64,000 nt of DNA from Azolla caroliniana (Eukaryota; Polypodiophyta), in the NCBI GenBank assembly GCA_043228905.1, contig JBHGNT010000015.1, forward strand, positions 2,294,001 through 2,358,000, in the 5' to 3' direction. The notes beneath the pieces are model-generated. The model was given only the letters and a program-made list of their open reading frames with translations, ran no database searches and was not told the DNA's origin. A program made the position numbers and the translations under genes. Each line of letters starts with the position of its first letter. The first letter of the stretch is position 1. Positions 30,380 to 39,966 of the stretch are shown here, piece by piece.

Positions 30380-30384
30380 CCGTG

Positions 30385-30492
30385 TGCACAAAACCATGGT
30401 TTTAAGCCCATGGTTTTAAGCCCATGGTTTTGTGCATGACATAAGCAAAACCGTGTGCACAAAACCATGGTTTTAGCCCATGGTTTTGTGCA
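30385..30492. promoter_or_regulatory. Palindromic repeats upstream of the Ty3-F TATA box
   Basis: Two hairpin-forming units. TGCACAAAACCATGG (30385-30399) pairs with CCATGGTTTTGTGCA (30422-30436), and TGCACAAAACCATGG (30456-30470) pairs with CCATGGTTTTGTGCA (30478-30492). They lie 20-130 bases upstream of TATAAAAGCC, the usual place for LTR enhancer elements. A regulatory role is inference. Confidence 0.5.
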
Positions 30493-30794
30493 TGTCACAA
30501 GCATGGAGAGACCTATAAAAGCCTCTAGTTGGGATTGCGTAAGGGGGGGCTCAATAGGTGATAATCACCATCGTCATCATCATCATCAATATAAAATTAT
30601 TCTTATAATTATACTTCTATTGTTCATCTTCTTTCATCTTTGATACTTCTTATTGTACTTCTTATAATCATCAAACTTTTGATCTATTCAAGGGTAACAT
30701 TGTTTCTCGATAACTTGGTAAACGTCCTCCCTAGTCAAAGACCCCGGTGGTCCCGTTCGAGCGACACATGCACATGCATCTTCGCGACATCTTT

Positions 30795-30811
30795 TGGTGA
30801 ACCCGACGTGA
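30795..30811 (+). other. Ty3-F primer binding site, matches tRNA-Trp
   Basis: TGGTGAACCCGACGTGA, five bases after the LTR end CGACA. Same 17 bases as Ty3-2 and Ty3-E. Confidence 0.82.
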
Positions 30812-30827
30812 AGAGCGGCAGGGGAGG

Positions 30828-31709
30828 ATGAAGATGGACGAGGAATATCTCATGGAGGCAATGTCAAAGATAATAATGGAATTTTCAAGAGAAGGGAAAA
30901 GACGAGATGCGATCCAACAAGCCATCGAAAGCATGGTCGAGCGAGTCGGCTGTTTCGACGGAGGCAAAGTCCAAAATTTTCTAGAGGCCTACAATGCCGA
31001 AATGGATTCAAGATGTGTGAATAAAGCAATGAGGCTGGAGTACTTTTGTCGAGTGGTGGCCGAACCAATCTACAAAGATATGAAAGAGCTTCAAAAAGCT
31101 CATGATTCGTGGGTGTCCTTCGAAGAAGCTTTACAAGAGGCATATGATCATGAAGAGTCGAAGGGACGAATTCTATATAAGTTTGACCAATGGGTGTCAT
31201 CGAGGAAGACCCACCAGAGTGCTATGCATGCATTCATTGAGTTTGAGTGTCAGTTCGCTCAACTCTCGGAGCGGGAACAAGGATTGGTGGGGGCGAATAA
31301 AGTCTTAATGTTCGTCAAGTCGATTGAACGGAAGAAAAGGATGGAAATTGGAGTCCAACTCGAGGACGACGATGGTGTGAACAGCCTCACTGAAAATTGG
31401 GCCGAAGTGAAAAGGGTATGTCAACGACATCACAAGAGGAGGATAGGAATCTTGTCGACAATGTCACGGCCGATGAGGGACGATAGAAGGAGGACAAGAT
31501 GCAGCAACATGCCACCACCGAAGGAAGCAAGCTTGAAGAGGGAAGGTTCGACGATGCTCGACATAGAAGTCTTTATGAGAGAGGCATTCGAGAATTTAAA
31601 GGCGCAAGTTGAGGCTGAAGAGAAACTTCAAAAGGGACAAAAACTTAGGCGAATGATGGTTGAGGAAGAAGAGACCTCTCCACAAATGCAGATTAAGTGT
31701 TGGATTTGA
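30828..31709 (+). CDS. Ty3-F gag
   Basis: The ATG at 30828 (MKMDEEYLMEAMSKIIMEFSREGKRRDAIQQAIESMVERVGCFDGGKVQNFLEAYNAEM) opens a 293-residue frame. It aligns in outline with the Ty3-2 gag: helical capsid region, DSWVSFEEALQEAYDHEESKG, AFIEFECQFAQLSEREQGLVGANKVLMFVKSIERKKRMEIGVQLEDDDGVNSLTENWAEVKRVCQ. The C-terminus is basic, then Glu-rich (EAFENLKAQVEAEEKLQKGQ). The frame ends TGA at 31707-31709. A related frame continues to about 31860, then homology is lost where Ty3-G begins. No zinc knuckle or pol of Ty3-F is present. It is intact as a gag frame and more diverged than the Ty3-2/Ty3-E pair. Confidence 0.85.
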   Translation: MKMDEEYLMEAMSKIIMEFSREGKRRDAIQQAIESMVERVGCFDGGKVQNFLEAYNAEMDSRCVNKAMRLEYFCRVVAEPIYKDMKELQKAHDSWVSFEEALQEAYDHEESKGRILYKFDQWVSSRKTHQSAMHAFIEFECQFAQLSEREQGLVGANKVLMFVKSIERKKRMEIGVQLEDDDGVNSLTENWAEVKRVCQRHHKRRIGILSTMSRPMRDDRRRTRCSNMPPPKEASLKREGSTMLDIEVFMREAFENLKAQVEAEEKLQKGQKLRRMMVEEEETSPQMQIKCWI

Positions 31710-31879
31710 AGGCTCAAGTTTGGTACGGCGATACCACAAGAGAAAATGCAGAACAAATCATCTTCTCATCTTGGAAAGAAATAATAGAGAAGGATGAAAT
31801 CAATGAATCGAGGACGGCAAATGTTAGCCAGCCAGCAAGAGAAGTCCACAATGGGGAAAGAGGGATAATTAATAACCGG

Positions 31880-32288
31880 GAGCTGATTATTTATAATATA
31901 GAATTATTATGATTTTGAGAAGCGAACGGACGGACCCGGAATCGGTATGCCGATCCGGATCCGAACCGGTTCATAGCCAGTTGCCGGTTGGCACCGGTTT
32001 GTACCTAGAGCCGGAGACCTATAAAAGGGCCCGGTTAGATTGTAATCATTAGTGGATAATTAATAGATTGTTGTTGTTCTGTATCTTAATCCTTGTTAAT
32101 TATTGTTCTATGCTAAGTGTAATTCATCTTACGCGTGTATTGTGACTAATGATCTTGCTGATTAGTAACCAATTAGGAATACATTAATAATTCGGTCTAA
32201 GTTTATCTCACCGCAACACCCTTTGGTGAAGTGTCTCAAAGGGACACCCTTTGTTAGGCCATTGTTCGGCCCTAGCGATAACACAGTT
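31880..32288 (+). repeat. Ty3-G 5' LTR (left edge approximate)
   Basis: The CCGGTT-rich U3 is followed by CTATAAAAGGGCCCGG (about 32020) and an AT-rich R-U5. It ends near 32288, just before TTTGGCGACCACG. With no 3' LTR to compare, the start is a guess; 31883 is one candidate. Confidence 0.5.
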
Positions 32289-32290
32289 TT

Positions 32291-32306
32291 TGGCGACCAC
32301 GATTCC
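32291..32306 (+). other. Ty3-G primer binding site, probably tRNA-Arg
   Basis: TGGCGACCACGATTCC after the LTR. The complement ends CGTGGTCGCCA, which fits a tRNA with acceptor GACCACG, as in a plant tRNA-Arg. Tat/Ogre elements are known to use tRNA-Arg. The assignment is from memory. Confidence 0.55.
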
Positions 32307-32473
32307 TGCACAAACACAGCGAACAGCGGCGGGAATGGATGACTAGACCAACAAACGACCCGGTTACGGAGCGAGCAAGAAGACTTGCTGAACAATTGCG
32401 AAAGCGAGAGGCTTTCCAACAGGTGGCAAAAGAGATCCATGCGGATTGATCATTTTCCAAAGTAATCCGGCGA

Positions 32474-33420
32474 GTGGCCGCGGAATCACTCCGCGTGCAA
32501 CAGACTCCCCACCCGGACGAAGGAAGTAGCTTGAGCAGTCTCCGAGACGCGGAATCCATTTTGCAAGCATTAGCGACAAGGGAAGGCGCTTTGGAACCAT
32601 TCTCAGCCTTCGAATTAGATTCAGACGGTGAATGCAGCGCCCATTCGAATTACCGCAGCAACCACGACACCCCAGACAGACCGGAGAACGAGCAGTCGGA
32701 TACCTTGCCAACACCAAAACCGGAGCTAACGAAACTGGAAGCCCTAGACTGGCAAGAGGAGGAAAGACCTCCGACACCGAAAGAAGAGGAGGAAAGACCT
32801 CTGAACCCGAAAGAGGAGGAGGAAAGACCTCCGACACAGAAAGAAGAGGAGGGGAGACCTCCGACACCACCAGCCTGTGTTCCGACACCGAACGACGACA
32901 TGTCGTTCCAATATCCCAAGTACCGGAATGATCCGGACACGGAAGCTCATGTCTATGCATTTCTACAAACCTAGGAAGCAAACCATGTGTCGCAACAGAC
33001 CGCCGCCAAAGCAGAATGCTCGAAGATTGCAGAGTTCGGCATGACCTTGGAAGGACCAGCCGCGCGATGGCGCTTGACGCACCCTCCTGGCACCATAACA
33101 ACGTTTGAGGACTTAAAAACCAGATTTTTACAGTTCTTCAACAAGGAGGTGGATCAATGAGAGATGGTCGGCCTATTCTACACTATACGGCAGGAACCTA
33201 CGGAAACCATTTAGTAATTCGTAATCCGGTTCCAGTGAATGCACAGCCAACTAAATCGAGCACCACCGGAATCAGAGGCTAAAGCAATATTCTTAGTAGC
33301 ACTCCAGGAACCCCTGCGTACGATGTGCGCAGTGATTGATTTCCGCACCAGCACGATCGACCAAGTCATAGACCGAATCAGGGAGATGAGAAAACAAGCT
33401 TGTGGCTAACAATGGGGGCC
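32474..33420 (+). pseudogene. Ty3-G gag
   Basis: The open frame 32474-32974 begins in a non-ATG frame (AAESLRVQQTPHPDEGSSLSSLRDAESILQALATREG), then four tandem repeats around EEERPPTPKE (about 32756-32868), then FQYPKYRNDPDTEAHVYAFLQT and a TAG. The frame goes on (AAKAECSKIAEFGMTLEGPAARWRLTHPPGTITTFEDLKTRFLQFFNKE), the classic retrotransposon gag core, with further stops (TGA at about 33158) and YTIRQEPTETI. Several stops make it non-functional. Confidence 0.78.
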
Positions 33421-34090
33421 CTCTAGCATACATTACTGACAGAAGACGACTTACATTTTCGGCAAGCCATACAATGTACGACTTGTCTCAATGTCGGGCA
33501 CTCAGCAATAGAATGTACTATGCGGACACAGTGCATGTTATACCATTCTAGGGCGCACACAATGGACCGATGCGAATATAACTTGCTAAACCGGCAAGCG
33601 GCACCAGTAAGGCAAATTGAACCCAGAGTAATCGGGAGGAGGAAGAAGAACGTTGGCGGCGAGATGAGCGTTACTAGCAGGCGCAAGATGTCCGGTACAG
33701 GGACAGAAAAGATGCTCATGACCGAGATCGGCAAGATAGCTACCAAGATTACAACGGTGATCGATATGAGCGATACAACTGGGATCACTCCCCCGGTTAC
33801 AACCAACGAAGGGAGGATCAAGGCACTTATGAAAACCAGCCCTGACAGGGTTATCGGAACAAAAAATGATTCAACAAAAAATGGAACGCTAGAAAGGAGG
33901 ACCACCAATGGCAGCCGGACAAGGTCACACTGAGTACCCAACCGGACCAAGGCCAAGCACCTAACCGACCACCAATAGGACCTCAACTGGGTACCGGAGC
34001 GAATGCCGAATCCAACAACACCCGGAAAGCGTACTCCTATTATTGTCGGCAAGAAGGAAATTATAGTAATCAATGCTCGGTTAAAAGCTA
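33421..34090 (+). pseudogene. Ty3-G gag C-terminal Cys/His regions
   Basis: Around 33460-33590 the translation reads CTTCLNVGHSAIEC, TQCMLYHSRAHTMDRCEYNLLN, a double Cys/His block typical of plant Ty3 gags of this group. A further short CCxC piece (YYCRQEGNYSNQCSVKSY) lies at about 34035-34090. Frames between them are broken (one open piece is 33520-33933). No separate function is assigned. Confidence 0.65.
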
Positions 34091-34112
34091 CGAGAAACAA
34101 CCAACCATAAAT

Positions 34113-35315
34113 ATGGTGGTAGAAAAAGTCGTCGACATACAACAAGTCACCACCAAGGCAAAAGGCAAAACAACGGAGTGGGAAACACAGGAGGCAATCC
34201 GAAAGTGGGTGAAGAAGGCAAATGAGCGGAATGTGGTTGAGCTTGAACATCAAAAGGAGAAACCTGAAGAGGCCACCGACATGATTCAGCTGGAAAACCC
34301 AACATGGCAAGTGTTACAAGAATGTCAAATTATGCTGCAATTGGGTCGGTTATTACAGCTAGTGCCCCGGTTTACGGAAGGGCTGAAATCAGGAATGACC
34401 ACATCAAATCCGTTGTTGGCTCCTGCGTTCTTCTCAAATCCAAAAGAAGGGCCAATAGTGGTTGACATGAACAGTCCGGCAATCACTGCCATCGTCAAAG
34501 GACGAGAACTACAAGGGACGATTGTGGACGGAGGATCGGGCGTGAACGTGATTAGTCTACGGACTTGGAATACCCTTGGAATCCAGGAATGGGAGCCTTG
34601 CCCGTTTTGGCTCCGGATGGTGGATACAAGTTCGGTCAGACCTACCGGTTTGATACGGGATTTAGACGTAACTATCGGAGGACACGCATTCCGCATCTTG
34701 GCGGTGGTTCTCCAGCTCAATGCACAAGGGGCTTACCCACTGTTGTTGGGCCGCCCATGGCTAAAAATGGTGCATATCAAACAAAACTGGTGGAAAAACA
34801 TGATTACCTTCCAGCGAGGAAAGGCTAAAGTAAGGGTACCTACCAACCCTCGATCGAGTACCGGCAAGGAGCTGACACCGCTATATGCGGAAGGTGTAAA
34901 CATGCTCAAGGGGCTTGCTGACAAAGAGGTCAACCAATACTTAGAAGAAAACCCAAAAATTGTACCCCTATTTGAAATCGATGTGGCAGAAGCAATGTCA
35001 CCATATATAACGCAATCGAATGATGTCGGCGAGGAATCGGATAGGGAAGCTATTAGAGAATTACGGCAAGCACAGGAAGCTTTGGAGAGGGAGATGGCGG
35101 TATCCCAACACGTGAAAGCATCCCAGTTAGAGGAATTGAATTTAGGAACCGGGGACGACGCAAGACCGGTTCATATTGCGAAGGAAATGTCACTGGACAA
35201 CAAGATGGCGATGATCACTTTATTAAAGGAATTCTGGGACGTATTCGCCTGGTCCTATGAAGACATGCGGGGGCTTGGATCCTCCGTTGTACCAACACTA
35301 GATACATCTCACTAA
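34113..35315 (+). CDS. Ty3-G protease region
   Basis: 400 residues from ATG 34113. A Lys/Glu-rich start leads into the retropepsin region GPIVVDMNSPAITAIVKGRELQGTIVDGGSGVNVISLRTWNTLGI with catalytic Asp in D-G-G-S (about residue 140), and AYPLLLGRPWLKM (about residue 208). Then comes the acidic spacer towards RT, ending in DNKMAMITLLKEFWDVFAWSYEDMRGLG, a standard box before plant Ty3 RT. The end at TAA 35313-35315 (PTLDTSH) is probably a mutation: the expected next box is broken and RT resumes at 35350. Confidence 0.85.
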   Translation: MVVEKVVDIQQVTTKAKGKTTEWETQEAIRKWVKKANERNVVELEHQKEKPEEATDMIQLENPTWQVLQECQIMLQLGRLLQLVPRFTEGLKSGMTTSNPLLAPAFFSNPKEGPIVVDMNSPAITAIVKGRELQGTIVDGGSGVNVISLRTWNTLGIQEWEPCPFWLRMVDTSSVRPTGLIRDLDVTIGGHAFRILAVVLQLNAQGAYPLLLGRPWLKMVHIKQNWWKNMITFQRGKAKVRVPTNPRSSTGKELTPLYAEGVNMLKGLADKEVNQYLEENPKIVPLFEIDVAEAMSPYITQSNDVGEESDREAIRELRQAQEALEREMAVSQHVKASQLEELNLGTGDDARPVHIAKEMSLDNKMAMITLLKEFWDVFAWSYEDMRGLGSSVVPTLDTSH

Positions 35316-35349
35316 GGATGCCAAACCGGTAGCACAACGGCGTTACTAG

Positions 35350-36095
35350 ATGAACCCTAACTATGCGGCAAAGGTCAAAGAGGAAATTGACAAGTTGCTA
35401 CAGGTCGGTTTTATCCAACCAGTGAAAAAAGCTACATGGTTAAGTCCCATAGTCGTCATGCCGAAAAAGAACGGTAAGATCCGGGTGTGCGTCGACTACC
35501 GGAAACTCAATGCGGCAACAGTGACCGACGCCTTTCCACTTCCATTTACGGATGGAGTCCTGGACGCGGTAACCGGTCATGCAGTGTATAGCTTCCTAGA
35601 CGGTTTCAACGGCTACAATCAAAGAAGGATGCACCCCGACGACCAAGACAAAACGGCGTTCGTCACCGAATGGGGAGTTTTCGTTGCAATGGTAATGATG
35701 TTCGGGCTCAAGACCACGCCGGCAACCTTCCAACGAATAATCATAGAAATATTTGGCGAGTTCATCCCGGCATTCATGCAGGTATTCCTGGATGACTTCG
35801 TCGTGTATAGTCGAGAAGGAGAACATCTCCAACACCTCCGGCTTTGTCTTGAGAAATGTAGGAGTTATAGGTTAAGCCTGAATCCAACAAAGTGTGTGTT
35901 CGGAGTAACAACCGGTGCATTGTTGGGCCATCTCGTCATCAAGGAGAGGATCACAGTAGACCCCAATAAGGTCAAAGCAATCTTAGAAGCACTGGCACCA
36001 TCCACGGCCAAAGCTTTGAGTCAATTTCTAGGGCAAATCCGGTGGCATAGCCGGATGCTCCGGTATTTGGCCGATCTTGTTACACCGTTGCATGT
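35350..36095 (+). pseudogene. Ty3-G reverse transcriptase
   Basis: NPNYAAKVKEEIDKLLQVGFIQPVKKATWLSPIVVMPKKNGKIRVCVDYRKLNAATVTDAFPLPF, then FLDGFNGYNQRRMHPDDQDKTAFVTEWG, MMFGLKTTPATFQRI, the active site QVFLDDFVVYS (F-L-D-D) and LSLNPTKCVFGVTTGALLGHLVIKERI. It runs into the connection (FLGQIRWHSRMLRYLADLVTPLHV) and is cut by the solo LTR at 36096. Confidence 0.9.
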
Positions 36096-36901
36096 TGTTA
36101 GGAAACAAGTCCCTCCGGATGGGAAGTGAGAAGAACAATGTCAATGAGCAATCTCGGCCGAGGCCAAAACCGGATGTGGAGTACCCGGCTATGGAAGACC
36201 CAGTGAGAATCGGATGATGAGTACCCATCAAGAGCCGGATGGTGAAGACCTGGTGAGAACCGGATGTGGAGTACCCGGCAACGGAAGACCCGGTGAGAAC
36301 TGGATGACGTGTGCCCGGCAAGCACCGGATGAAGCAGGCCTGGTGAGAACCGGCTGAGGAGTACCCGGCAAGCGCCGGATGATGCAGGCCCGGTGAGGAG
36401 TGCTCACCGGATGAAGGGACATATTCGTAAATATGTTTCTGAGAGTCCATCGGGGCTATATTTGTAAATAGCCGAAAAGTCATTTTAGTATAAATATGAC
36501 TTAGGGCAAACTTAATGAGTGTTGTTTTCATTCTTGTTGTCGCGATTGGTAGAGAGCTACCGTGTACAGAGAGAGAGAGAGAGAGAGAGAAAGTGAGCTC
36601 AAGATATAGAGAGGTCGTTGCCTCTGTTGTAACCGCCGCCTGTGGCGAAGATCGTGAGCACAAGGTCGTTGCCTCCATGAGCTCACTATTGTAATCATTG
36701 TGATATAGTGACAGTTTGGAGTCTGTGGACTCCCGTGGTTTTTCCCTCTCAGGGTTTTCCACGTTAATACCCTATGTACTCTCCTTTTCTTTCTATTTGT
36801 GCACTTACCTTCATTCTTTTCTTCATTTCTTCTGTGTTCGACTGTACAAGGTGACTCACTCTTCGGTTGTTGCCGGAGACTATTCCGCGTATTCCCTGTC
36901 A
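36096..36901 (+). mobile_element. Solo copia LTR (TGTTAGGAAAC family) in Ty3-G
   Basis: 806 bp, TGTTAGGAAACAAG to TTCCCTGTCA, with perfect TSD CATGT (36091-36095 and 36902-36906). Removing it restores TPLHV-AVHRTSFQWT in Ty3-G. U3 has about eight imperfect copies of the CCGGTGAGAACCGGATG-type unit. A GA run (36570-36590), TATAAATATGAC and a GGGTTTTCCACG box follow, as in the other LTRs of the family. Confidence 0.94.
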
Positions 36902-37645
36902 CATGTCGCAGTTCACCGGACATCGTTTCAATGGACAAATACGAAGGATGAGGCCTATCGAGCACTGAAAGTGCTGCTATCACAACCACTGGTGGTGCAA
37001 CCACCAGACTGGTCAAAAGAATTCCACGTGTTCATTGATGCGTCCGACATAGCAATCGGCAGTGCACTAATACAATTGACTGAACCGAAATGGTACCAAC
37101 AGGTTTATTATGCTAGCCGGAAGTTATCCTAGGCGGAACGAAATTATTCAACAATGGAAAGAGAAGCCTTAGGGATGATTTACAGTGTTACCAAGTTCGG
37201 GCACTATTTACTGGGAAGGAAATTTTCATTTCATGTCGATCACTCAACGCTATTATATTTGGTCTCAAAGGCATCGCTCACCGACAAGTTGGCCCAATGG
37301 ACATTGTTGCTACAAGAGTTTGAGTTCGAAATATATCACCGGCCAGGAATACAACATGCGGTTGCCGATTATCTGAGCCGGTTAGATTCCGGCGAGACCG
37401 GTGATGGAGTCCCAAATGAGTTTCCGGATGTCGAGTTGTTTAAAGTAACATCAGAAACGGCAGCAGATAACACGGTAGTCGACGAAGACAAGTGGCTAAC
37501 CAACATGCATCAATTCCTAAGCACGGGACTCCCACCGGAGGAGATGAACCGGGATGAGCGGAAGGGGTTAGCGGTACAAATCCGACATTTTTGTCTACTA
37601 CAGGACACCCTGTACCACAAAGGCACAGATGGCATATGGCAGTGA
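36902..37645 (+). pseudogene. Ty3-G RNase H
   Basis: FQWTNTKDEAYRALKVLLSQPLVVQPPDWSKEFHVFIDASDIAIGSALIQLTEPKWYQQVYYASRKLS, a TAG, then AERNYSTMEREALGMIYSVTKFGHYLLGRKFSFHVDHSTLLYLVSK, RPGIQHAVADYLSRLDSGE. Catalytic Asp, Glu and Asp are in place (FIDAS, EREAL, VDHS). TAG at about 37132 and TGA at 37643-37645 break it. Confidence 0.88.
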
Positions 37646-37648
37646 GCA

Positions 37649-38770
37649 ATGCGAAGCGACAAAAAGGACACAATATTACGAGAAGCGCATTGTGGCGTTG
37701 CCGAAGGGCACTATATCGGGGACGCTACGGCAAGAAAGATATGGCACAGCCGGCTATGGTGGCCGATGACACTGAAGGACTCGGTTTGGTACGCGAAAGA
37801 CTGTGATTTATATCAACGAATGGGCCAACCAACAGAGCAGGCAAGGATGCCTCACCAGCCAGTGCTACCCTTAAAGCCATTTCAGAAATGTGGGCTGGAT
37901 TTCGTTGGGTTGTTTAAACCTCCCGCAATGAGAACCGGCAACAGATATGTTATAGTCGCCACCGATTATTGCACCAAGTGGGTAGAAGCTAAGGCTTTGC
38001 AGGACAACACTGCGGCATCAACGGCAAAGTTCTTATATGAGTACATCCAATGCCGGTATGGATGCCCGATCGAGTTAATTAGCGACCAAGGCGGACATTT
38101 TCTCAGTCAAGTAGTGGAGAGCTTAACAACATTCTATGCAGTGGTGCACAAGCGTAGTAACCCTTATTATCCACAGGCCAATGGATTGGCCGAATCCACA
38201 AACAAAACGCTCCAAAACATCCTGCAAAAGATCGTCAATGAAAACCGGACCGATTGGGACAACAAGTTGCATAGTGCACTATGGGCATACCGGACGGCAT
38301 ACAAAACGAGTATTCGGTAAACGTCATTCCAGTTAGCATTTGGACTGGAAGCAGTAATGTTGATCGAATTTCAGGTTCCGAGTTTGCGGATACAGGTTAG
38401 AGAATGACTAAGTGAAAAGGAATCGGAAAAAATCCAGTTAGCCGCATTATGTGAACTCGAGGAGCATCGAATAGCAAGTCTCATGCAGTTGGAACTAGAG
38501 CAGCGACGAAGGAAGGCATTTGTAGATCGGCACCGGAAGGGCAATGAAAAGATGTTCGGGATCGGCAAGCCGGTACCCGTGTTCCAGACCCAGATGGGTC
38601 AGATGCCGGGAAAGCTACGGTTTCGGTGGACCGGACCGTATTGGATAATGCGGGAATTCAACAGTTCATAACAGCTCAGAACGCTCGCCAGTGAAATAAT
38701 GGGCAAATGGGTCAATGGGTTTCGACTCAAACCATATTGTGGACCTATGCCACAGAATCCGTTCAAGCAG
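37649..38770 (+). pseudogene. Ty3-G integrase
   Basis: H2C2 domain (EAHCGVAEGHYIGDATARKIWHSRLWWPMTLKD, DLYQRM), then the core LDFVGLFKPP, YVIVATDYCTKWVEAKALQD, CPIELISDQGGHFLSQVVESLT, NPYYPQANGLAESTNKTLQ and WDNKLHSALWAYRTAYKTSIR: catalytic Asp, Asp and Glu are kept. After a stop at 38318-38320 come FQLAFGLEAVMLIEF, ELEEHRIASLMQLELEQRRRKAFVDRHRKGNEKMF and the C-terminal barrel GKLRFRWTGPYWIMREF, ending near KPYCGPMPQNPF. Stops at 38318-38320 and about 38398-38400 make it inactive. Confidence 0.88.
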
Positions 38771-39004
38771 ACGAAGGCTGATGCAACAGTATGGGTGCTA
38801 CATCATTAGCTCCTTCGACATAAGTCTAGTAGCCATGCCCGAGCAAGTACTGGTGCATCTTGTACGACCAAGATGCGTAGTTTCTCCTATTGAGCTTTTT
38901 AGGTTAGAAGCGAGCTTCCCATTCCTCTGTCCATGTTCTTGTCTTTTCTTTTTCGAAAACAAGAAGCTTTGTCTCTGTCTTGTTCACTTCCTTTTCTGTC
39001 AGTT

Positions 39005-39441
39005 GCTCTGATATCATGTGAAAGAATATGTGTGTGGAAGCGTATGCAATAGACACCGAACCAAGTACACAATCGGTTTCGGAAACTCGACAGTTAGGTA
39101 AACACAGAGAATGGATAACCAATGGGAGAGAGAGATTGAGAAGTGAAAACAACAATATTTTGATTACAAAAAGACTCAGTATATACAACAGTGCTCAGAG
39201 TGCACTTTATATATAAGCCCTTGACGAGTGGACTGACACAAGTACCATAAGTACTTGAATGCTCATAAATGAGCCTGACACCAATTCTGCCTACAATATT
39301 CCTATTTACTATAATAGGAATATAGGCCCTCGACTGCCTTTTTTGGATTTTAGCCGACTCGGCACACCCGAATTGAACTCTATTCGATTCAGCTCTCGTC
39401 TCTTCAACCAATTTGGCCCATTTTGAGCTTGTCTCTCAACA
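39005..39441 (-). repeat. Copia-H LTR with primer site, minus strand
   Basis: LTR 39019-39441 (423 bp) reads on the minus strand TGTTGAGAGACAAGC to ATATTCTTTCA, with TTATATATAAAGTGCAC as TATA region. Two bases on (39016-39005, minus) lies TGATATCAGAGC, one base away from the tRNA-iMet site. So it is a 5' LTR, but the internal part is at most about 230 bases (38771-39004) before Ty3-G sequence. The rest of the element is missing. Confidence 0.78.
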
Positions 39442-39966
39442 AAAGGGTTCGAAGTATGCTAGCACATGCTAAACTATCCAAGACATTTTGGGTTGATGCA
39501 CTAATGACAACAATGTATGTGACTAATAGATCACCCTTAGCACCCTTGGACAGAGATACTCCACAAAGGGTGTGGACCGGCAAAGACTTGTCTTACCAAC
39601 ACCTGAAGATGTTCAGTTGTCTTGCCTACATGCATGTGGCTAAGGATCAAAGAAGAAAATTGGATCCAAAATCTCGGCCATGCATATTTCTCGGCTACCG
39701 TGACGACAAATTTGGCTACCGACTATGGGATTTAGTCGATAAGAAGGTCTTTCGGAGTCAAGACATAGTCTTCATGGAGGAGAATACTATTGTCGACTGG
39801 GAGGGTTCGAACACATTCTTCCAAACAATCAAAAGGTGACAGCCGACTGAAGAACATGGAGAGCCGATCGAATTTGGACAAGGAGTCGGGTCAGTTAGAA
39901 GCTAGTCAAGAGTCGGAGTCGGATCCGATGAAGAACCAGTGGATGTACTTTTGGTCCTCGAGCAAG
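39442..39966 (+). pseudogene. Copia-I: integrase C-terminus and linker fragment
   Basis: The plus frame reads RVRSMLAHAKLSKTFWVDALMTTMYVTNRSPLAPLDRDTPQRVWTGKDLSYQHLKMFSCLAYMHVAKDQRRKLDPKSRPCIFLGYRDDKFGYRLWDLVDKKVFRSQDIVFMEENT (from about 39447), then stops and a linker remnant. It abuts the Copia-H LTR on the left and minus-strand Copia-J on the right. The right junction shows a 25-bp direct duplication, ATGTACTTTTGGTCCTCGAG..., at about 39953 and 39980. Confidence 0.85.

Larger units (their letters stand above)
25849..30789 (+). repeat. Ty3-F 5' LTR, split by Ty3-E
   Basis: Proposed parts are 25849-26118 and 30380-30789 (680 bp). The right end CATCTTCGCGACA plus a PBS five bases later is firm. 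The left end TGTCGTGATG is inferred from the partial inverted match to the right end. A tRNA-like A/B pair (about 25990-26041, antisense), palindromic repeats (30385-30492) and TATAAAAGCC near 30514 lie inside. The unfilled site of Ty3-E (AAAACCGTGTGCACAAAACC) recurs at 30447-30466, so Ty3-E indeed sits in this LTR. Confidence 0.72.
31880..38770 (+). mobile_element. Ty3-G: Tat/Athila-like Ty3 element, 3' end missing
   Basis: Putative 5' LTR (about 31880-32288), PBS, gag, CCHC region, protease, RT, RNase H, H2C2 and integrase all lie on the plus strand, with a solo copia LTR inserted between RT and RNase H (36096-36901). The gag, the D-G-G-S protease and the long spacers resemble the Tat/Athila/Ogre side of plant Ty3 elements. 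No 3' LTR was found: the internal sequence runs out at about 38770-39004, next to the LTR of another element. Neither the exact left end nor a TSD could be fixed. Confidence 0.82.

Noticed and set aside
32364-33101. 245-residue minus-strand ORF with Leu/Ser/Pro repeats
   Set aside because: Shadow of the EEERPPTPKE coding repeats of Ty3-G gag.
33423-34310. 295-residue hydrophobic ORF on the minus strand, like a membrane protein
   Set aside because: It is the antisense shadow of the Ty3-G gag/protease region; the plus strand carries the recognised motifs.
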